This document shows positions 8,651-17,632 of a stretch of 64,000 bases of DNA, piece by piece. The notes beneath the pieces were generated by a model. It made no database searches, was not told where the DNA came from, and worked only from the letters and a program-made list of their open reading frames with translations. The translations under genes were made by a program, and so were the position numbers. Source of the DNA: Thermanaerosceptrum fracticalcis (GTDB lineage Bacteria; Bacillota; Peptococcia; DRI-13); the NCBI RefSeq assembly GCF_000746025.2, contig NZ_CP045798.1:372001-436000 (forward strand), in the 5' to 3' direction. Positions within the stretch are counted from its first letter, which is position 1. Each line of letters begins with the position of its first letter.

Positions 8651-9985
8651 ATGCTGGATTTGGCCATCGAGGAAAGAAAGGATTTTGTTTATACCAAAAG
8701 TAAACAACGTAAAGCTTTAAAGTGTGATACAGACAGTATTTCCGGAGCGGTAAGTCAAAGGGCCTGTGTGTATTGTGGAGCCAGGGTTGTTCTCAATCCT
8801 ATCACGGATGCTGTTCATCTGGTACATGGTCCTATTGGCTGTGCCAGCTATACCTGGGACATCCGGGGAAGCCTGAGCAGTGGCTCAGAACTGTATCGTA
8901 ACAGTTTTTCTACGGATTTGAAAGAACAGGATGTAATTTTTGGCGGGGAAAAGAAGCTGACAAAAGCCATTGAAGAACTTGTACAGAAATACAGGCCCAG
9001 GTTAGTTTTTGTCTACTCAACCTGTGTTGTGGGCGTGATAGGTGATGATTTAGAAGCTGTATGCCGGGCCATGGCGGCAAAACATAATATCGAAATTATT
9101 CCTGTCCAGTCCAGCGGTTTTGTGGGGAATAAATCCATGGGCTACCGCGCTGCCTGTGACAGCCTCCTGCGGCTGATCGAGCCCCGGCGGGGGCAGAAAA
9201 TCGTGAAGAGAAAGAATTGTCTCAACTTAATGGGTGATTTCAACCTGGCGGGTGAAACCTGGATTATTAAGGAATATCTGAACCGCATGGGGTTAGCGCT
9301 TAATGTGGCCTTTACCGGTGATGCCAAATACGAGACTTTAAAGACTGCCACCCAGGCTTCACTTAATATTGTCCAGTGTGCCGGTTCTATGATGTACCTG
9401 GCCAAAAAATTTGAGGAAAAGTATGGAACACCATTTCTCCGGGTTTCTTTTGTGGGCATTGAGGATACAGTGGAATCCTTACGCAGGATAGCCAAGGCAA
9501 TTAATGACCAGTCGGTTTATGAAAAAACAGAAGAACTTATCGCGGTCGAAATGGAAAAAACCATACCGGTTATCCAGGAATATGGCAAGGCTCTCCAGGG
9601 TAAGAAAGCCGCTGTCTATGTGGGGGGTGGATTTAAGGCCATTTCCCTCATCAAACAGTTTAAGGAGTTGGGTATTGAAGTTGTCATGATTGGTACCCAA
9701 ACGGGGGGACCGGAAGATTATGCAGCTATAAATGACCTGGTGGAAGAAGGTACAGTGATCCTGGATGATGCCAATCCGGCAGAAATCGAAAGATTTACTT
9801 TGGAAAAAGGAGCTCATCTCTTGGTAGGTGGGGTTAAGGAAAGGCCGCTGGCCTATAAATTGGGGCTAGCCTTTATTGACCATAACCATGACCGGAAACA
9901 TCCTTTATGCGGGTTTGACGGGGCAGTAAATTTTGCCCGGGAAGTATACTCTACGGTTTGCTCCCCGGTCTGGAAATATGTCTAA
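8651..9985 (+). CDS. nifE: nitrogenase cofactor scaffold protein NifE
   Basis: NifE (444 aa) forms with NifN the NifDK-like scaffold on which the NifB cofactor is converted to FeMo-co. The cluster-binding region ACVYCGARVV followed by HGPIGCASYTWD and STCVVGVIGDD parallels NifD, and NIVQCAGSMMYLA corresponds to the cofactor-Cys region. It follows nifK by 29 nt. The ribosome binding site is weak. NifEN presence supports a full Mo-type cofactor pathway. Confidence 0.95.
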   Translation: MLDLAIEERKDFVYTKSKQRKALKCDTDSISGAVSQRACVYCGARVVLNPITDAVHLVHGPIGCASYTWDIRGSLSSGSELYRNSFSTDLKEQDVIFGGEKKLTKAIEELVQKYRPRLVFVYSTCVVGVIGDDLEAVCRAMAAKHNIEIIPVQSSGFVGNKSMGYRAACDSLLRLIEPRRGQKIVKRKNCLNLMGDFNLAGETWIIKEYLNRMGLALNVAFTGDAKYETLKTATQASLNIVQCAGSMMYLAKKFEEKYGTPFLRVSFVGIEDTVESLRRIAKAINDQSVYEKTEELIAVEMEKTIPVIQEYGKALQGKKAAVYVGGGFKAISLIKQFKELGIEVVMIGTQTGGPEDYAAINDLVEEGTVILDDANPAEIERFTLEKGAHLLVGGVKERPLAYKLGLAFIDHNHDRKHPLCGFDGAVNFAREVYSTVCSPVWKYV

Positions 9986-9999
9986 GGTGTGGTGCTTTC

Positions 10000-11367
10000 A
10001 TGAGTGAAACAAATACTCACTTCCGCAATGTTAATGAAAATCCCTGTAATATGTGCATGCCTATGGGAGGAATTCTGGCCTTAAAAGGTATTGAAAAAAC
10101 CATGGTCATTATCCATGGTTCCCAAGGCTGCAGCACTTATATGCGCAGGCATATCTCTGAACATTTCAATGAACCTGTCGATGTGGCTTCTTCTTCCCTC
10201 AATGAGAAAGGTACTGTGTACGGGGGGGAGGAAAACCTGAAAAAAGGGCTGGATAACCTTAGAAAGGTCTATCACCCGGATTTCATAGGTATTCTCACCA
10301 CCTGCCTGGCAGAAACCATTGGTGAGGATATTGAAAGAATTGCCCAGGAATATGTGAGAGAAAGGGACCTGTCCCAAGATTTAGTGGTAGCTGTTCCTAC
10401 GCCTGGTTATGGTGGTACTCATACCGAGGGATATTTTCTTACGATAAGAAGAATAGTTGCCAAACTGGCTAAGAAGACGCAAAAACACAGCCGGATTAAT
10501 GTAATCATCCCTAATATCAGCCCTGCTGATATTAGGGAGCTTAAAAGGATATTGAGCCTGATGGATATTGGCTATATTCTTTTACCCGATGTTTCCGATA
10601 CGTTAGACGCTCCTTATTCCAGGTTGTACCACAAAATTCCCGAAGGGGGTACCCCTCTTGCCCACATCAGGGCAATGTCAGGAGCCGTGGCTACGGTGGA
10701 ACTGGGCATAACCGTCGACGACAGCCTTTCCGCGGGAAAATACCTGGAAGAGGAATACGGTGTTCCCCTCTATAGACTTCCCCTACCCATGGGCATAGAG
10801 AATACAGACCTGTTTCTAAGGACGCTGGGAGAGATAACAGGGAAAGGTGTCCCCAGGGGCTTGGAACTGGAGCGGGGCAGGCTCCTGGACTGTATGATTG
10901 ATTCCCACAAGTATAACTTTCAGGGAAGATGCGCTGTCTTTGGGGAAACGGAACTGGTCTATGCCATATCCACTACCTGTCTGGAAAACGGTATTTTCCC
11001 TGCTGTAATTGCCACGGGCAGCAGGAATGAGAGGCTGGGTGCGCTGCTGGCCAAATCTCTGCAGGAAGGGGGCAGTAATTATGTTCTCCTCAATGACACA
11101 GATTTTGCCCATATCCGGGAGCAGTGCAAAATAATGAAGGTTAACCTGGCTATAGGCAGTTCCGAAGGCCGGTATTTGACGGAAAGAGAAGGGATACCCC
11201 TGGTGAGAGTGGGCTTTCCAGTCCACGACCAGGTAGGAGGCCAGCGTATCCTGTCCCTGGGTTACCAGGGAACCATGGCTTTTTTAGATCGTATCACCAA
11301 TACCCTGCTGGACAATAAACATCAAAATTATCGCTCTTCTCTTTACCGGAAATATTTTGTCGGCTAG
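10000..11367 (+). CDS. nifN: nitrogenase cofactor scaffold protein NifN
   Basis: NifN (455 aa) is the NifK-like partner of NifE. It retains NPCNMCMPMGGILA, HGSQGCSTYMRRH and TTCLAETIGED, the positions of the cluster ligands in this family. The ATG at 10000 follows AAGGTG with good spacing, 14 nt after the nifE stop; an earlier in-frame ATG at 9958 would overlap nifE. Its end comes just before nifB. Confidence 0.95.
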   Translation: MSETNTHFRNVNENPCNMCMPMGGILALKGIEKTMVIIHGSQGCSTYMRRHISEHFNEPVDVASSSLNEKGTVYGGEENLKKGLDNLRKVYHPDFIGILTTCLAETIGEDIERIAQEYVRERDLSQDLVVAVPTPGYGGTHTEGYFLTIRRIVAKLAKKTQKHSRINVIIPNISPADIRELKRILSLMDIGYILLPDVSDTLDAPYSRLYHKIPEGGTPLAHIRAMSGAVATVELGITVDDSLSAGKYLEEEYGVPLYRLPLPMGIENTDLFLRTLGEITGKGVPRGLELERGRLLDCMIDSHKYNFQGRCAVFGETELVYAISTTCLENGIFPAVIATGSRNERLGALLAKSLQEGGSNYVLLNDTDFAHIREQCKIMKVNLAIGSSEGRYLTEREGIPLVRVGFPVHDQVGGQRILSLGYQGTMAFLDRITNTLLDNKHQNYRSSLYRKYFVG

Positions 11368-11398
11368 TAAAGCTAATAACAGGACTGAGGTGAGGAAC

Positions 11399-12289
11399 GT
11401 GCAATGCTCATGCAAACGAAACATAGACAATAATACCGACAGTAGTAACAGTAAACATCCTTGTTACTCTTTTGATGCACAGCATAAATACGCCAGGCTC
11501 CATCTACCGGTAGCGCCACACTGCAATATCAGCTGTAATTACTGTAATCGAAAATTTGACTGTTTACATGAAAGCCGGCCAGGGGTAACCAGTGAAATAT
11601 TAAATCCAATGGAAGCTTTACTGAGATTCCAAAAAGTTAAGGAAAGAATAGAGAATCTTAGCGTAGTTGGGATAGCCGGACCTGGTGATGCATTAGCTAA
11701 CTGGGCAAATGTAAGAAAAACTATCGACTTGATTCAAAAGTCAGACCCTGACATACTTTTTTGTTTATCCACTAACGGGTTAATGCTCCCTGAGTATGCC
11801 GCAGAAATAATTGGACTGGGTTTAAAACATGTAACGGTTACTGTAAACTGCCTGGATCAGGAAATTGGGGCAAAAATTTATGAATTTGTAAACTATAAGG
11901 GCAGTCGTTACTGGGGTAAAGAAGCAGCACAGATTCTAATCGGTAACCAACTGGAGGGTATTGCTTACCTTTCACACCACGGTGTACTGGTGAAAGTAAA
12001 TATAGTCATGGTTGAAGGTATCAATGATCATCATGTTCCCGACATTGTTAGAAAAGTGAGAGATTTGGGAGCCTTCATGACCAACATTATGCCTCTCATT
12101 CCCGCTAAGGGAAGTAGTTTTGAGCATTACCCTGAGACTAATATTATCAAACTCAACGAAATGAGAAAAAAATGTCAAACTGACCTCTTACAAATGTATC
12201 ACTGCAGGCAGTGCAGGGCTGATGCCGTTGGTCTTCTGGGGAATGACAGGTCGTTGGAATTTACGGAACAGGTCCAGAAAGGAGCGTAA
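11399..12289 (+). CDS. nifB: nitrogenase cofactor biosynthesis radical SAM protein NifB
   Basis: NifB builds NifB-co ([8Fe-9S-C]), the precursor of FeMo-co, by radical SAM chemistry. The 296-aa product has the CNISCNYC (CxxxCxxC) motif, then GPGDALAN, and paired late cysteines (YHCRQCRADA). It lacks the C-terminal NifX/NafY-like domain of proteobacterial NifB and so is the compact form seen in archaea and many Firmicutes. GTG 11399 is preferred because GAGGTGAGG stands just ahead; the frame is open back to a TTG at 11357 inside nifN. Confidence 0.95.
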   Translation: MQCSCKRNIDNNTDSSNSKHPCYSFDAQHKYARLHLPVAPHCNISCNYCNRKFDCLHESRPGVTSEILNPMEALLRFQKVKERIENLSVVGIAGPGDALANWANVRKTIDLIQKSDPDILFCLSTNGLMLPEYAAEIIGLGLKHVTVTVNCLDQEIGAKIYEFVNYKGSRYWGKEAAQILIGNQLEGIAYLSHHGVLVKVNIVMVEGINDHHVPDIVRKVRDLGAFMTNIMPLIPAKGSSFEHYPETNIIKLNEMRKKCQTDLLQMYHCRQCRADAVGLLGNDRSLEFTEQVQKGA

Positions 12290-12378
12290 TAATGCGAAAA
12301 CCTAAACAGCATATTTTCGTATTATAGGGTTCCGGGATGAAAAACTTTTTAAGTAGTCTGTGAAAGGGGGGATTATTG

Positions 12379-13029
12379 ATGTCTGACGAAATCGCGGTAT
12401 ACCTTGGTGAAAATGGAGAAACAGCATCTTTGTATGAGAAAGGCAAAGTGGTTATTTATCAAAAAGAAAAGGGACAATGGCGTATTGCCAGGGAAAAAGA
12501 CTTCAGCCTGCAAGCAGTGCTTAGTATCAAGGATTTGAGGACGAAAATGCAGGAGATTATAATGTTTCTACATGAGTGCAAAATCTTTGTGGGACGTTCA
12601 ATTGTAGGTATCCCTTATTATATCCTGGAGAAAGTGCAGTGCAGTGTGTGGGAGTGCAGCGGCAAACCAAAGGAATTCCTGACAGATATCTGGCACCGCG
12701 AGGAAGAGGAAAGACGTAATAAAATGAAACGGAGAAAATCCCCCAAGAGTATTTTCCCCGTTGAGGTTTATCCGGGGGTTTATACTATTTCCCTTAAAGA
12801 GATTCAAAAAAAGGACTCAAATTTGACTTCCAAACAGGTCCTGCTGCCTTTTCTCAGAAAAGGGGAATTTGAGTCCCTGGAAGTCTTGTGTAATCACATT
12901 CCCCTTTGGTTAGAAGGGGAAATACTGGCAGGTAATTTTGACAAAGAAATTATGGAACTCAATGAACAGGAAATGAAAATCGTCATCTCCAGGAGAGTTC
13001 CTGAGAAAACATGGTCTGACAGCAGCTAA
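12379..13029 (+). CDS. AnfO-family nitrogenase accessory protein
   Basis: A 216-aa protein with the AnfO-family layout: an N-terminal EIAVYLGENGETASLYE segment, a central IFVGRSIVGIPYYILEK segment and a C-terminal part rich in Glu/Lys. AnfO was named from Fe-only nitrogenase clusters, where its role is poorly defined (heme binding or protection has been suggested). Here it lies between nifB and nifV in a Mo-type cluster with no alternative nitrogenase visible. Starts at ATG 12379 after AAAGGGGGG, 89 nt downstream of nifB. The exact function is unknown. Confidence 0.8.
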   Translation: MSDEIAVYLGENGETASLYEKGKVVIYQKEKGQWRIAREKDFSLQAVLSIKDLRTKMQEIIMFLHECKIFVGRSIVGIPYYILEKVQCSVWECSGKPKEFLTDIWHREEEERRNKMKRRKSPKSIFPVEVYPGVYTISLKEIQKKDSNLTSKQVLLPFLRKGEFESLEVLCNHIPLWLEGEILAGNFDKEIMELNEQEMKIVISRRVPEKTWSDSS

Positions 13030-13042
13030 GAGGTGAAGATAA

Positions 13043-14113
13043 ATGCCTGTAAAAGTAGGTGACCATTATTCCTTCATTATTGACAGGACTATTCCGGAAC
13101 TATTAAAAACAAACGGTGACATAACTGGTCGAGAGTTACAGAAGTTCATTTTAATACTGGCCAGGAGCGGTGTGGACTATGTTGAAGTGAACAGCTCCGC
13201 TCTGGCTGTGCTGGAGTACTTACCCAGCACTGTTAGTTTTATTTTTAGAGTGGAAAAACCTGAGGATCTGTACAAATATAAGGGTTCTCGCCTTCCTTAC
13301 TGTGTGATGGATTCTGATTTAGTACAGGATAAAACATTGGCCAAAAGGTTCAGCAGGATTAAGATGAAGGCTATTGTGGAGTTTGAATTCACCGGACCGG
13401 GTGATTTACAAAAGCTTGAGCTGATAAATGGCTGTGCAGGTTGGCGCTGGGTAGACGCAGTACGGATTTCAGGTTTAAGTCACGCGTTTCTTCCAGAATG
13501 GCACCAGGCTGTGGAGGAAGTGAGGAAGTTAAAGGTTAAAGTGGATATTTGCCCCCACAACCGGTATTATTTAGCTTCGTCAACAGCTCTGGAATTAACG
13601 GGGAAAGGCGATACAATAGATTTTGTGACCGTAGCTTTTTCGGGTATGGGCGGTCTTTATGGGTTTGCTGCTCTGGAAGAATTAGTAATGGGATTAAAAG
13701 TAATTAAAAAAGTGGAGATCCCAGGGGATACAGCTTTGTTTTCTCACCTCAGTAAGTTATACCAGGATCTAAGTAAACGATGCATTAAAAATAACAAAGC
13801 CATAATAGGATCCAGCATATTTAAATATGAATCAGGTATTCATGCCGATGGTATTGAGAAGAACCCTTTAACATATGAACCATTTGACCCCGGGATGGTG
13901 GGGCAGGCAAGAAAACTGGTACTGGGCAAACATTCCGGATCAAGATCGGTAATATCCAAATTAAAGGAATTAAACCTGGAGATTCCTGAGGAATATACCT
14001 CACTCATACTGGAATGGGTCAGGAGCAGCAGTGCTCAACTGAAGAGGGAAATCTATGATTATGAACTGGCCCGTCTTTGCCAGCGCCTCACTAACGGTCT
14101 GCCGCTCATATAA
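13043..14113 (+). CDS. nifV: homocitrate synthase omega subunit NifV-omega
   Basis: A 356-aa HMGL-like protein corresponding to the omega half of the split clostridial homocitrate synthase. The core barrel is diverged (no DxTxRDG start; IDRTIPELLKTNGD instead), while KYESGIHADGIEKNP and LGKHSG mark the LeuA/NifV C-terminal part. It works with NifV-alpha to make homocitrate, the organic ligand of FeMo-co. GAGGTG precedes the ATG. Its 3' end is 13 nt from the nifV-alpha start, so a two-subunit enzyme is expected. Confidence 0.87.
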   Translation: MPVKVGDHYSFIIDRTIPELLKTNGDITGRELQKFILILARSGVDYVEVNSSALAVLEYLPSTVSFIFRVEKPEDLYKYKGSRLPYCVMDSDLVQDKTLAKRFSRIKMKAIVEFEFTGPGDLQKLELINGCAGWRWVDAVRISGLSHAFLPEWHQAVEEVRKLKVKVDICPHNRYYLASSTALELTGKGDTIDFVTVAFSGMGGLYGFAALEELVMGLKVIKKVEIPGDTALFSHLSKLYQDLSKRCIKNNKAIIGSSIFKYESGIHADGIEKNPLTYEPFDPGMVGQARKLVLGKHSGSRSVISKLKELNLEIPEEYTSLILEWVRSSSAQLKREIYDYELARLCQRLTNGLPLI

Positions 14114-14126
14114 ATATGGTGAAATT

Positions 14127-14936
14127 ATGGAAATAAGGATTATTGATACAACTCTTAGAGATGGGGAACAACAACCTGGTTTGGCGCTGGATTTTAATGA
14201 TAAAATCGAAATTGCCAAGCTGCTGAACAGTATTGGCATATATCAAATTGAAGCAGGAATACCTGCTATAGGCGGCGAAGAGAAAAAAAGTATAGAAAAG
14301 ATGGTCGAACTAAAGCTCAATAGCAGGATTTCAGCCTGGAACAGGATGAATATCAGTGATATCCAGCATTCCATAGATTGTGGAGTGGATATTATTCATA
14401 TATCAGTACCGTCTTCCGACCTCCAGATTGCGGCCAAGCTAAAAAAAGACCGGAAGTGGATTCTTGACCGGTTGAAAAGATGTGTTTATTTTGCCAGAGA
14501 GCATGGCTTTACGGTCAATGTAGGGATGGAGGACGCTTCCCGGGCAGACTTGGCTTTTTTACTTGAGTTGTGCTCTCATGCCTTTGCCGAAGGAGCCCAG
14601 ATGGTAAGATACGCCGATACTGTCGGGATACTTTCTCCGGAAAGGATACTTGCCGAGATATCTTATCTTAAAACAGCCGTTCCTGTAGACCTGGGGTTTC
14701 ATGGTCACAATGACTTCGGCCTGGCGGTGGCTAATTCCCTTGCGGCAGTCCAGGGTGGCGCTAACTATGTGGACTGTACAATTGGCGGGATTGGGGAGAG
14801 GGCTGGCAATTGCGATTATCTCCAGTTTATGAAAGCGATAAATGGCTGTTTGCGGTTGGGGATAAGGCCTGGAATGGAAACTCTGAAATCGGTTGAAGAG
14901 GAAATAATGAAGATAATTAGTGTCCCATGGCTGTAA
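14127..14936 (+). CDS. nifV: homocitrate synthase alpha subunit NifV-alpha
   Basis: The 269-aa catalytic half of the split homocitrate synthase (acetyl-CoA + 2-oxoglutarate). IIDTTLRDGEQQPGL is the family signature with the metal-binding Asp and catalytic Arg, and GFHGHNDFGLAVAN carries the metal-binding His pair. It stops after the TIM barrel, without the regulatory C-terminus. ATG 14127 gives the normal MEIRIIDTTLRDG start; upstream in-frame ATGs lie inside the omega gene. Confidence 0.92.
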   Translation: MEIRIIDTTLRDGEQQPGLALDFNDKIEIAKLLNSIGIYQIEAGIPAIGGEEKKSIEKMVELKLNSRISAWNRMNISDIQHSIDCGVDIIHISVPSSDLQIAAKLKKDRKWILDRLKRCVYFAREHGFTVNVGMEDASRADLAFLLELCSHAFAEGAQMVRYADTVGILSPERILAEISYLKTAVPVDLGFHGHNDFGLAVANSLAAVQGGANYVDCTIGGIGERAGNCDYLQFMKAINGCLRLGIRPGMETLKSVEEEIMKIISVPWL

Positions 14937-15086
14937 TCAAGGGCAGCAAGCATTCCCGGGACTGCATTTACCGCTATTGTTATTGCTTTTTTCCTAGGTA
15001 TAGCGGCAGCCCGCTGGATGGTAGATTATCAAAAGACGGCAGCGGATAGGGGCGCGTCGTCATTAGAGACGGGAGGTGTTGACTTT
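14937..15086 (+). pseudogene. possible permease C-terminal remnant between nifV and modC
   Basis: Directly behind the nifV-alpha stop, and in the same frame, about 50 codons run open into modC. They encode a hydrophobic segment (PGTAFTAIVIAFFLGIAAAR) followed by a polar tail. No start codon or binding site serves it. It could be the end of a ModB-like permease left after a deletion that joined nifV to modC, but identity cannot be proven at this length. Confidence 0.35.
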
Positions 15087-16157
15087 ATGCTTGAGGTTAA
15101 TATCAAGAAAGAGCTGCCAGGTTTTTCCCTGGATGTAGCATTTTCTATTGAACGGGAGATTCTTGCCATTCTTGGTCCTTCGGGCTGTGGAAAGAGTCTG
15201 ACTATACAGTGTATAGCAGGTCTGGTGCGGCCTGACCAAGGTCGGATTGTTCTTAACGGCAAGGTTTTATATGATGGGCAGTTAGGAATTAATCTTCCGC
15301 CCCAGAGCCGCAAAGTTGGACTTGTTTTTCAGAATTACGCTCTCTTTCCCCATCTTACAGTTGGTGAAAACGTAGCCTTTGGTATACAGCACCTGTCAAA
15401 AGCAGAAATTAAGGATAAGGTTACTATTCTCCTGCAGAAAATGAAGCTGCAGGGGCTGGAAGGGCGTTATCCCCATCAGTTATCGGGGGGGCAGCAGCAG
15501 CGGGTAGCCCTGGCTCGTGCTTTGGCTCCCGAACCGGAGCTGCTGCTATTGGATGAACCTTTTTCCGCCCTGGATACCCAGGTCAAGGAGCAGCTTCTGT
15601 ATGAACTGTATGAGCTCCACAATTATTACAGAGGCAGTGTGCTTTTCGTTACCCATAACGTTGCCGAAGCCTACAGTCTTTGTTCTAAAATGGCAGTGTA
15701 TGGGGGAGGAAAACTTCTGCAGTTTGGGGGCAAGCAAGATGTAGTTGAGGGGCCAGCAACGTTAGAAGCAGCTAAACTGCTGGGGGTAGAGAACTTCCTG
15801 CAGGGGATTGTGACCTGGCAAGAGGGGAATGAAGTGTGGGTACTGGTTAAGGGGTTGGACCGTGAGGTAAAAGCAGTAGTAGGGGATAACAAAAAAATTG
15901 CAAAGAACCAACCTGTTATCCTGGGCATACGTTCTGAATTCCTACGGATTACGGCTTCATCCAGCGAAAATACGTTTTCAGCCACCGTCAGCCAGGTAGT
16001 AGAGGAAGTAACGAATTATACCTATTGCTTTAATTTTCCTGATGTACAGGATTTACATCTTGTAGCAAGAATTCCCAAGCAGGAAGGGGCACTACTTAAT
16101 CCGGGGAGTGCGGTTTATCTTAATCTTCCTCAGGATAAACTTTTCATTATAACGTAA
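15087..16157 (+). CDS. modC: molybdate-type ABC transporter ATP-binding protein ModC
   Basis: A 356-aa ABC ATPase: Walker A GPSGCGKS (residues 30-37), signature LSGGQQQR, Walker B LLLLDEPFSALD, His switch VTHN. About 110 C-terminal residues form a TOBE-like ligand-sensing domain as in ModC. Molybdate import fits its place behind nif genes. GGGAGGTG precedes ATG 15087; the frame is open further upstream into the remnant. No modA or modB is in the window, so it must pair with a permease elsewhere or be orphaned. Sulfate or tungstate cannot be excluded. Confidence 0.75.
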   Translation: MLEVNIKKELPGFSLDVAFSIEREILAILGPSGCGKSLTIQCIAGLVRPDQGRIVLNGKVLYDGQLGINLPPQSRKVGLVFQNYALFPHLTVGENVAFGIQHLSKAEIKDKVTILLQKMKLQGLEGRYPHQLSGGQQQRVALARALAPEPELLLLDEPFSALDTQVKEQLLYELYELHNYYRGSVLFVTHNVAEAYSLCSKMAVYGGGKLLQFGGKQDVVEGPATLEAAKLLGVENFLQGIVTWQEGNEVWVLVKGLDREVKAVVGDNKKIAKNQPVILGIRSEFLRITASSSENTFSATVSQVVEEVTNYTYCFNFPDVQDLHLVARIPKQEGALLNPGSAVYLNLPQDKLFIIT

Positions 16158-16235
16158 ATGTAAGTTTCTTTATCACATTATATTTTTCGCCGTGAGGCAT
16201 AATATTGGATAATACAAGCTGAGTGGAGGGTTAGC

Positions 16236-17513
16236 GTGACAACTCTAACTTACGAACAAATCTTTAAAGATTTGGTTAAATCGGCCTATGACGGGAAACT
16301 GGCTGAAGACATAGAAAAATTAAAGAGCCTGGGTGATGATGACATCAACCATTATGTTGACTATGCTACCGGCAGGGGAGACCCGGACAAAGTGGTTTTC
16401 AAGGTTAAAGATTGTAAGGATAATGCGGGATGTGAAGAAAGAAAGTGTGAGGTAGCCTGCCTGTTTGAAGCCATCCAAAGGGATGAGAAAGGTAATGTCA
16501 TTATCAAACACAATTATTGTGAGAGCTGTGGTGCCTGTATTGAGGCCTGCGATTATAAGCATTTGGTAGACAGAAAGGAATTCATTCCTTTGATAGAGGT
16601 TTTAAAAGACCGGAGTGTACCGGTTTTTGCTATTGTAGCTCCGGCTTTTTTTGGCCAGTTTGGTCCTGATGTGACACCAGGGAAACTACGGGCTGCGCTA
16701 AAGCATTTAGGGTTTTACGGCATGGTGGAAGTGGCTCTGTTTGCTGATATTCTTACGCTAAAGGAAGCACTGGAGTTTGATACCCATGTCTCTAAAGAAG
16801 GAGATTTTGTTCTCACTAGCTGCTGCTGCCCCATGTGGGTAGGTATGGTGAAAAAAGTTTATACCAGACTCATTCCCCATATCTCTCCTTCTGTATCGCC
16901 TATGGTAGCCTGCGGGCGGGGGATAAAAAAGCTTCATCCTGACGCTAAAGTAGTATTTATCGGTCCCTGTGTGGCCAAAAAGGCTGAAGCGAAAGAAGAG
17001 GATGTCAAGGATGCTGTGGATGTGGTGATTACTTTTAAAGAATTGCAGCAGATTTTTGAGGCTGTAGAGATTAACCCGGCAGAAATGGAAGAGGACGAAA
17101 GCGAACATTCTTCCCGGGCCGGCAGGATTTATGCCCGGACGGGCGGGGTTAGTAAAGCGGTAGCCGATACTTTGAAAAGGTTAAGGCCGGAAAAACCAAT
17201 CCAGATTGTTTCAGCCCAAGCCGATGGGGTAAAAGAATGCCGGAAGATGCTCCAGGATGCCTTGGAAGGTAAAATTGAAGCCAATTTTTACGAAGGCATG
17301 GGCTGCCCGGGGGGATGCGTGGGAGGGCCCCAGGTGCTGATAGATCCGGGTAAAGGGAGAGAACTGGTTAACCGCTACGGTGAAGAAGCCGATAGCCTTA
17401 CTCCTGCCGATAATGAGTATGTGCTGGCTTTATTGAAAAAATTAGGATTTGCAGAGATTCCTGAATTATTAGAAGGAGAAAAATCCAATATGTTTAAGAG
17501 AGAATTTTCCTGA
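16236..17513 (+). CDS. [FeFe]-hydrogenase-like protein (group D-like)
   Basis: A 425-aa protein with two N-terminal [4Fe-4S] sites (Cys60/66/71/75 and Cys95/98/101/105) and an H-cluster-type domain. The three signatures are non-standard: L1 is TSCCCPMW at 194-201 with an extra Cys, L2 is GPCVAKKAE at 243-251, L3 is GMGCPGGCVGG near 355-364. These fit the small, poorly characterised group D rather than catalytic group A enzymes. GTG 16236 follows GTGGAGGG. Its place after nif/mod suggests a redox or H2-sensing role during nitrogen fixation, which is inference. Confidence 0.8.
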   Translation: MTTLTYEQIFKDLVKSAYDGKLAEDIEKLKSLGDDDINHYVDYATGRGDPDKVVFKVKDCKDNAGCEERKCEVACLFEAIQRDEKGNVIIKHNYCESCGACIEACDYKHLVDRKEFIPLIEVLKDRSVPVFAIVAPAFFGQFGPDVTPGKLRAALKHLGFYGMVEVALFADILTLKEALEFDTHVSKEGDFVLTSCCCPMWVGMVKKVYTRLIPHISPSVSPMVACGRGIKKLHPDAKVVFIGPCVAKKAEAKEEDVKDAVDVVITFKELQQIFEAVEINPAEMEEDESEHSSRAGRIYARTGGVSKAVADTLKRLRPEKPIQIVSAQADGVKECRKMLQDALEGKIEANFYEGMGCPGGCVGGPQVLIDPGKGRELVNRYGEEADSLTPADNEYVLALLKKLGFAEIPELLEGEKSNMFKREFS

Positions 17514-17532
17514 TGGACATTTGTGCATAACA

Positions 17533-17568
17533 AACAGACAAGTATACTGTATACTTGTCTGTTTTTTT
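17533..17568 (+). terminator. intrinsic terminator after hydrogenase-like gene
   Basis: A perfect 14-bp stem (17533-17546 with 17550-17563), 3-nt loop and a T-run. It ends the nif-modC-hydrogenase stretch. Confidence 0.85.
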
Positions 17569-17632
17569 GTTACACACTGCCGGATTTTATGCTATATTAA
17601 ATAATTATATGAGCGAGGGGAGTTAGAAGTCT

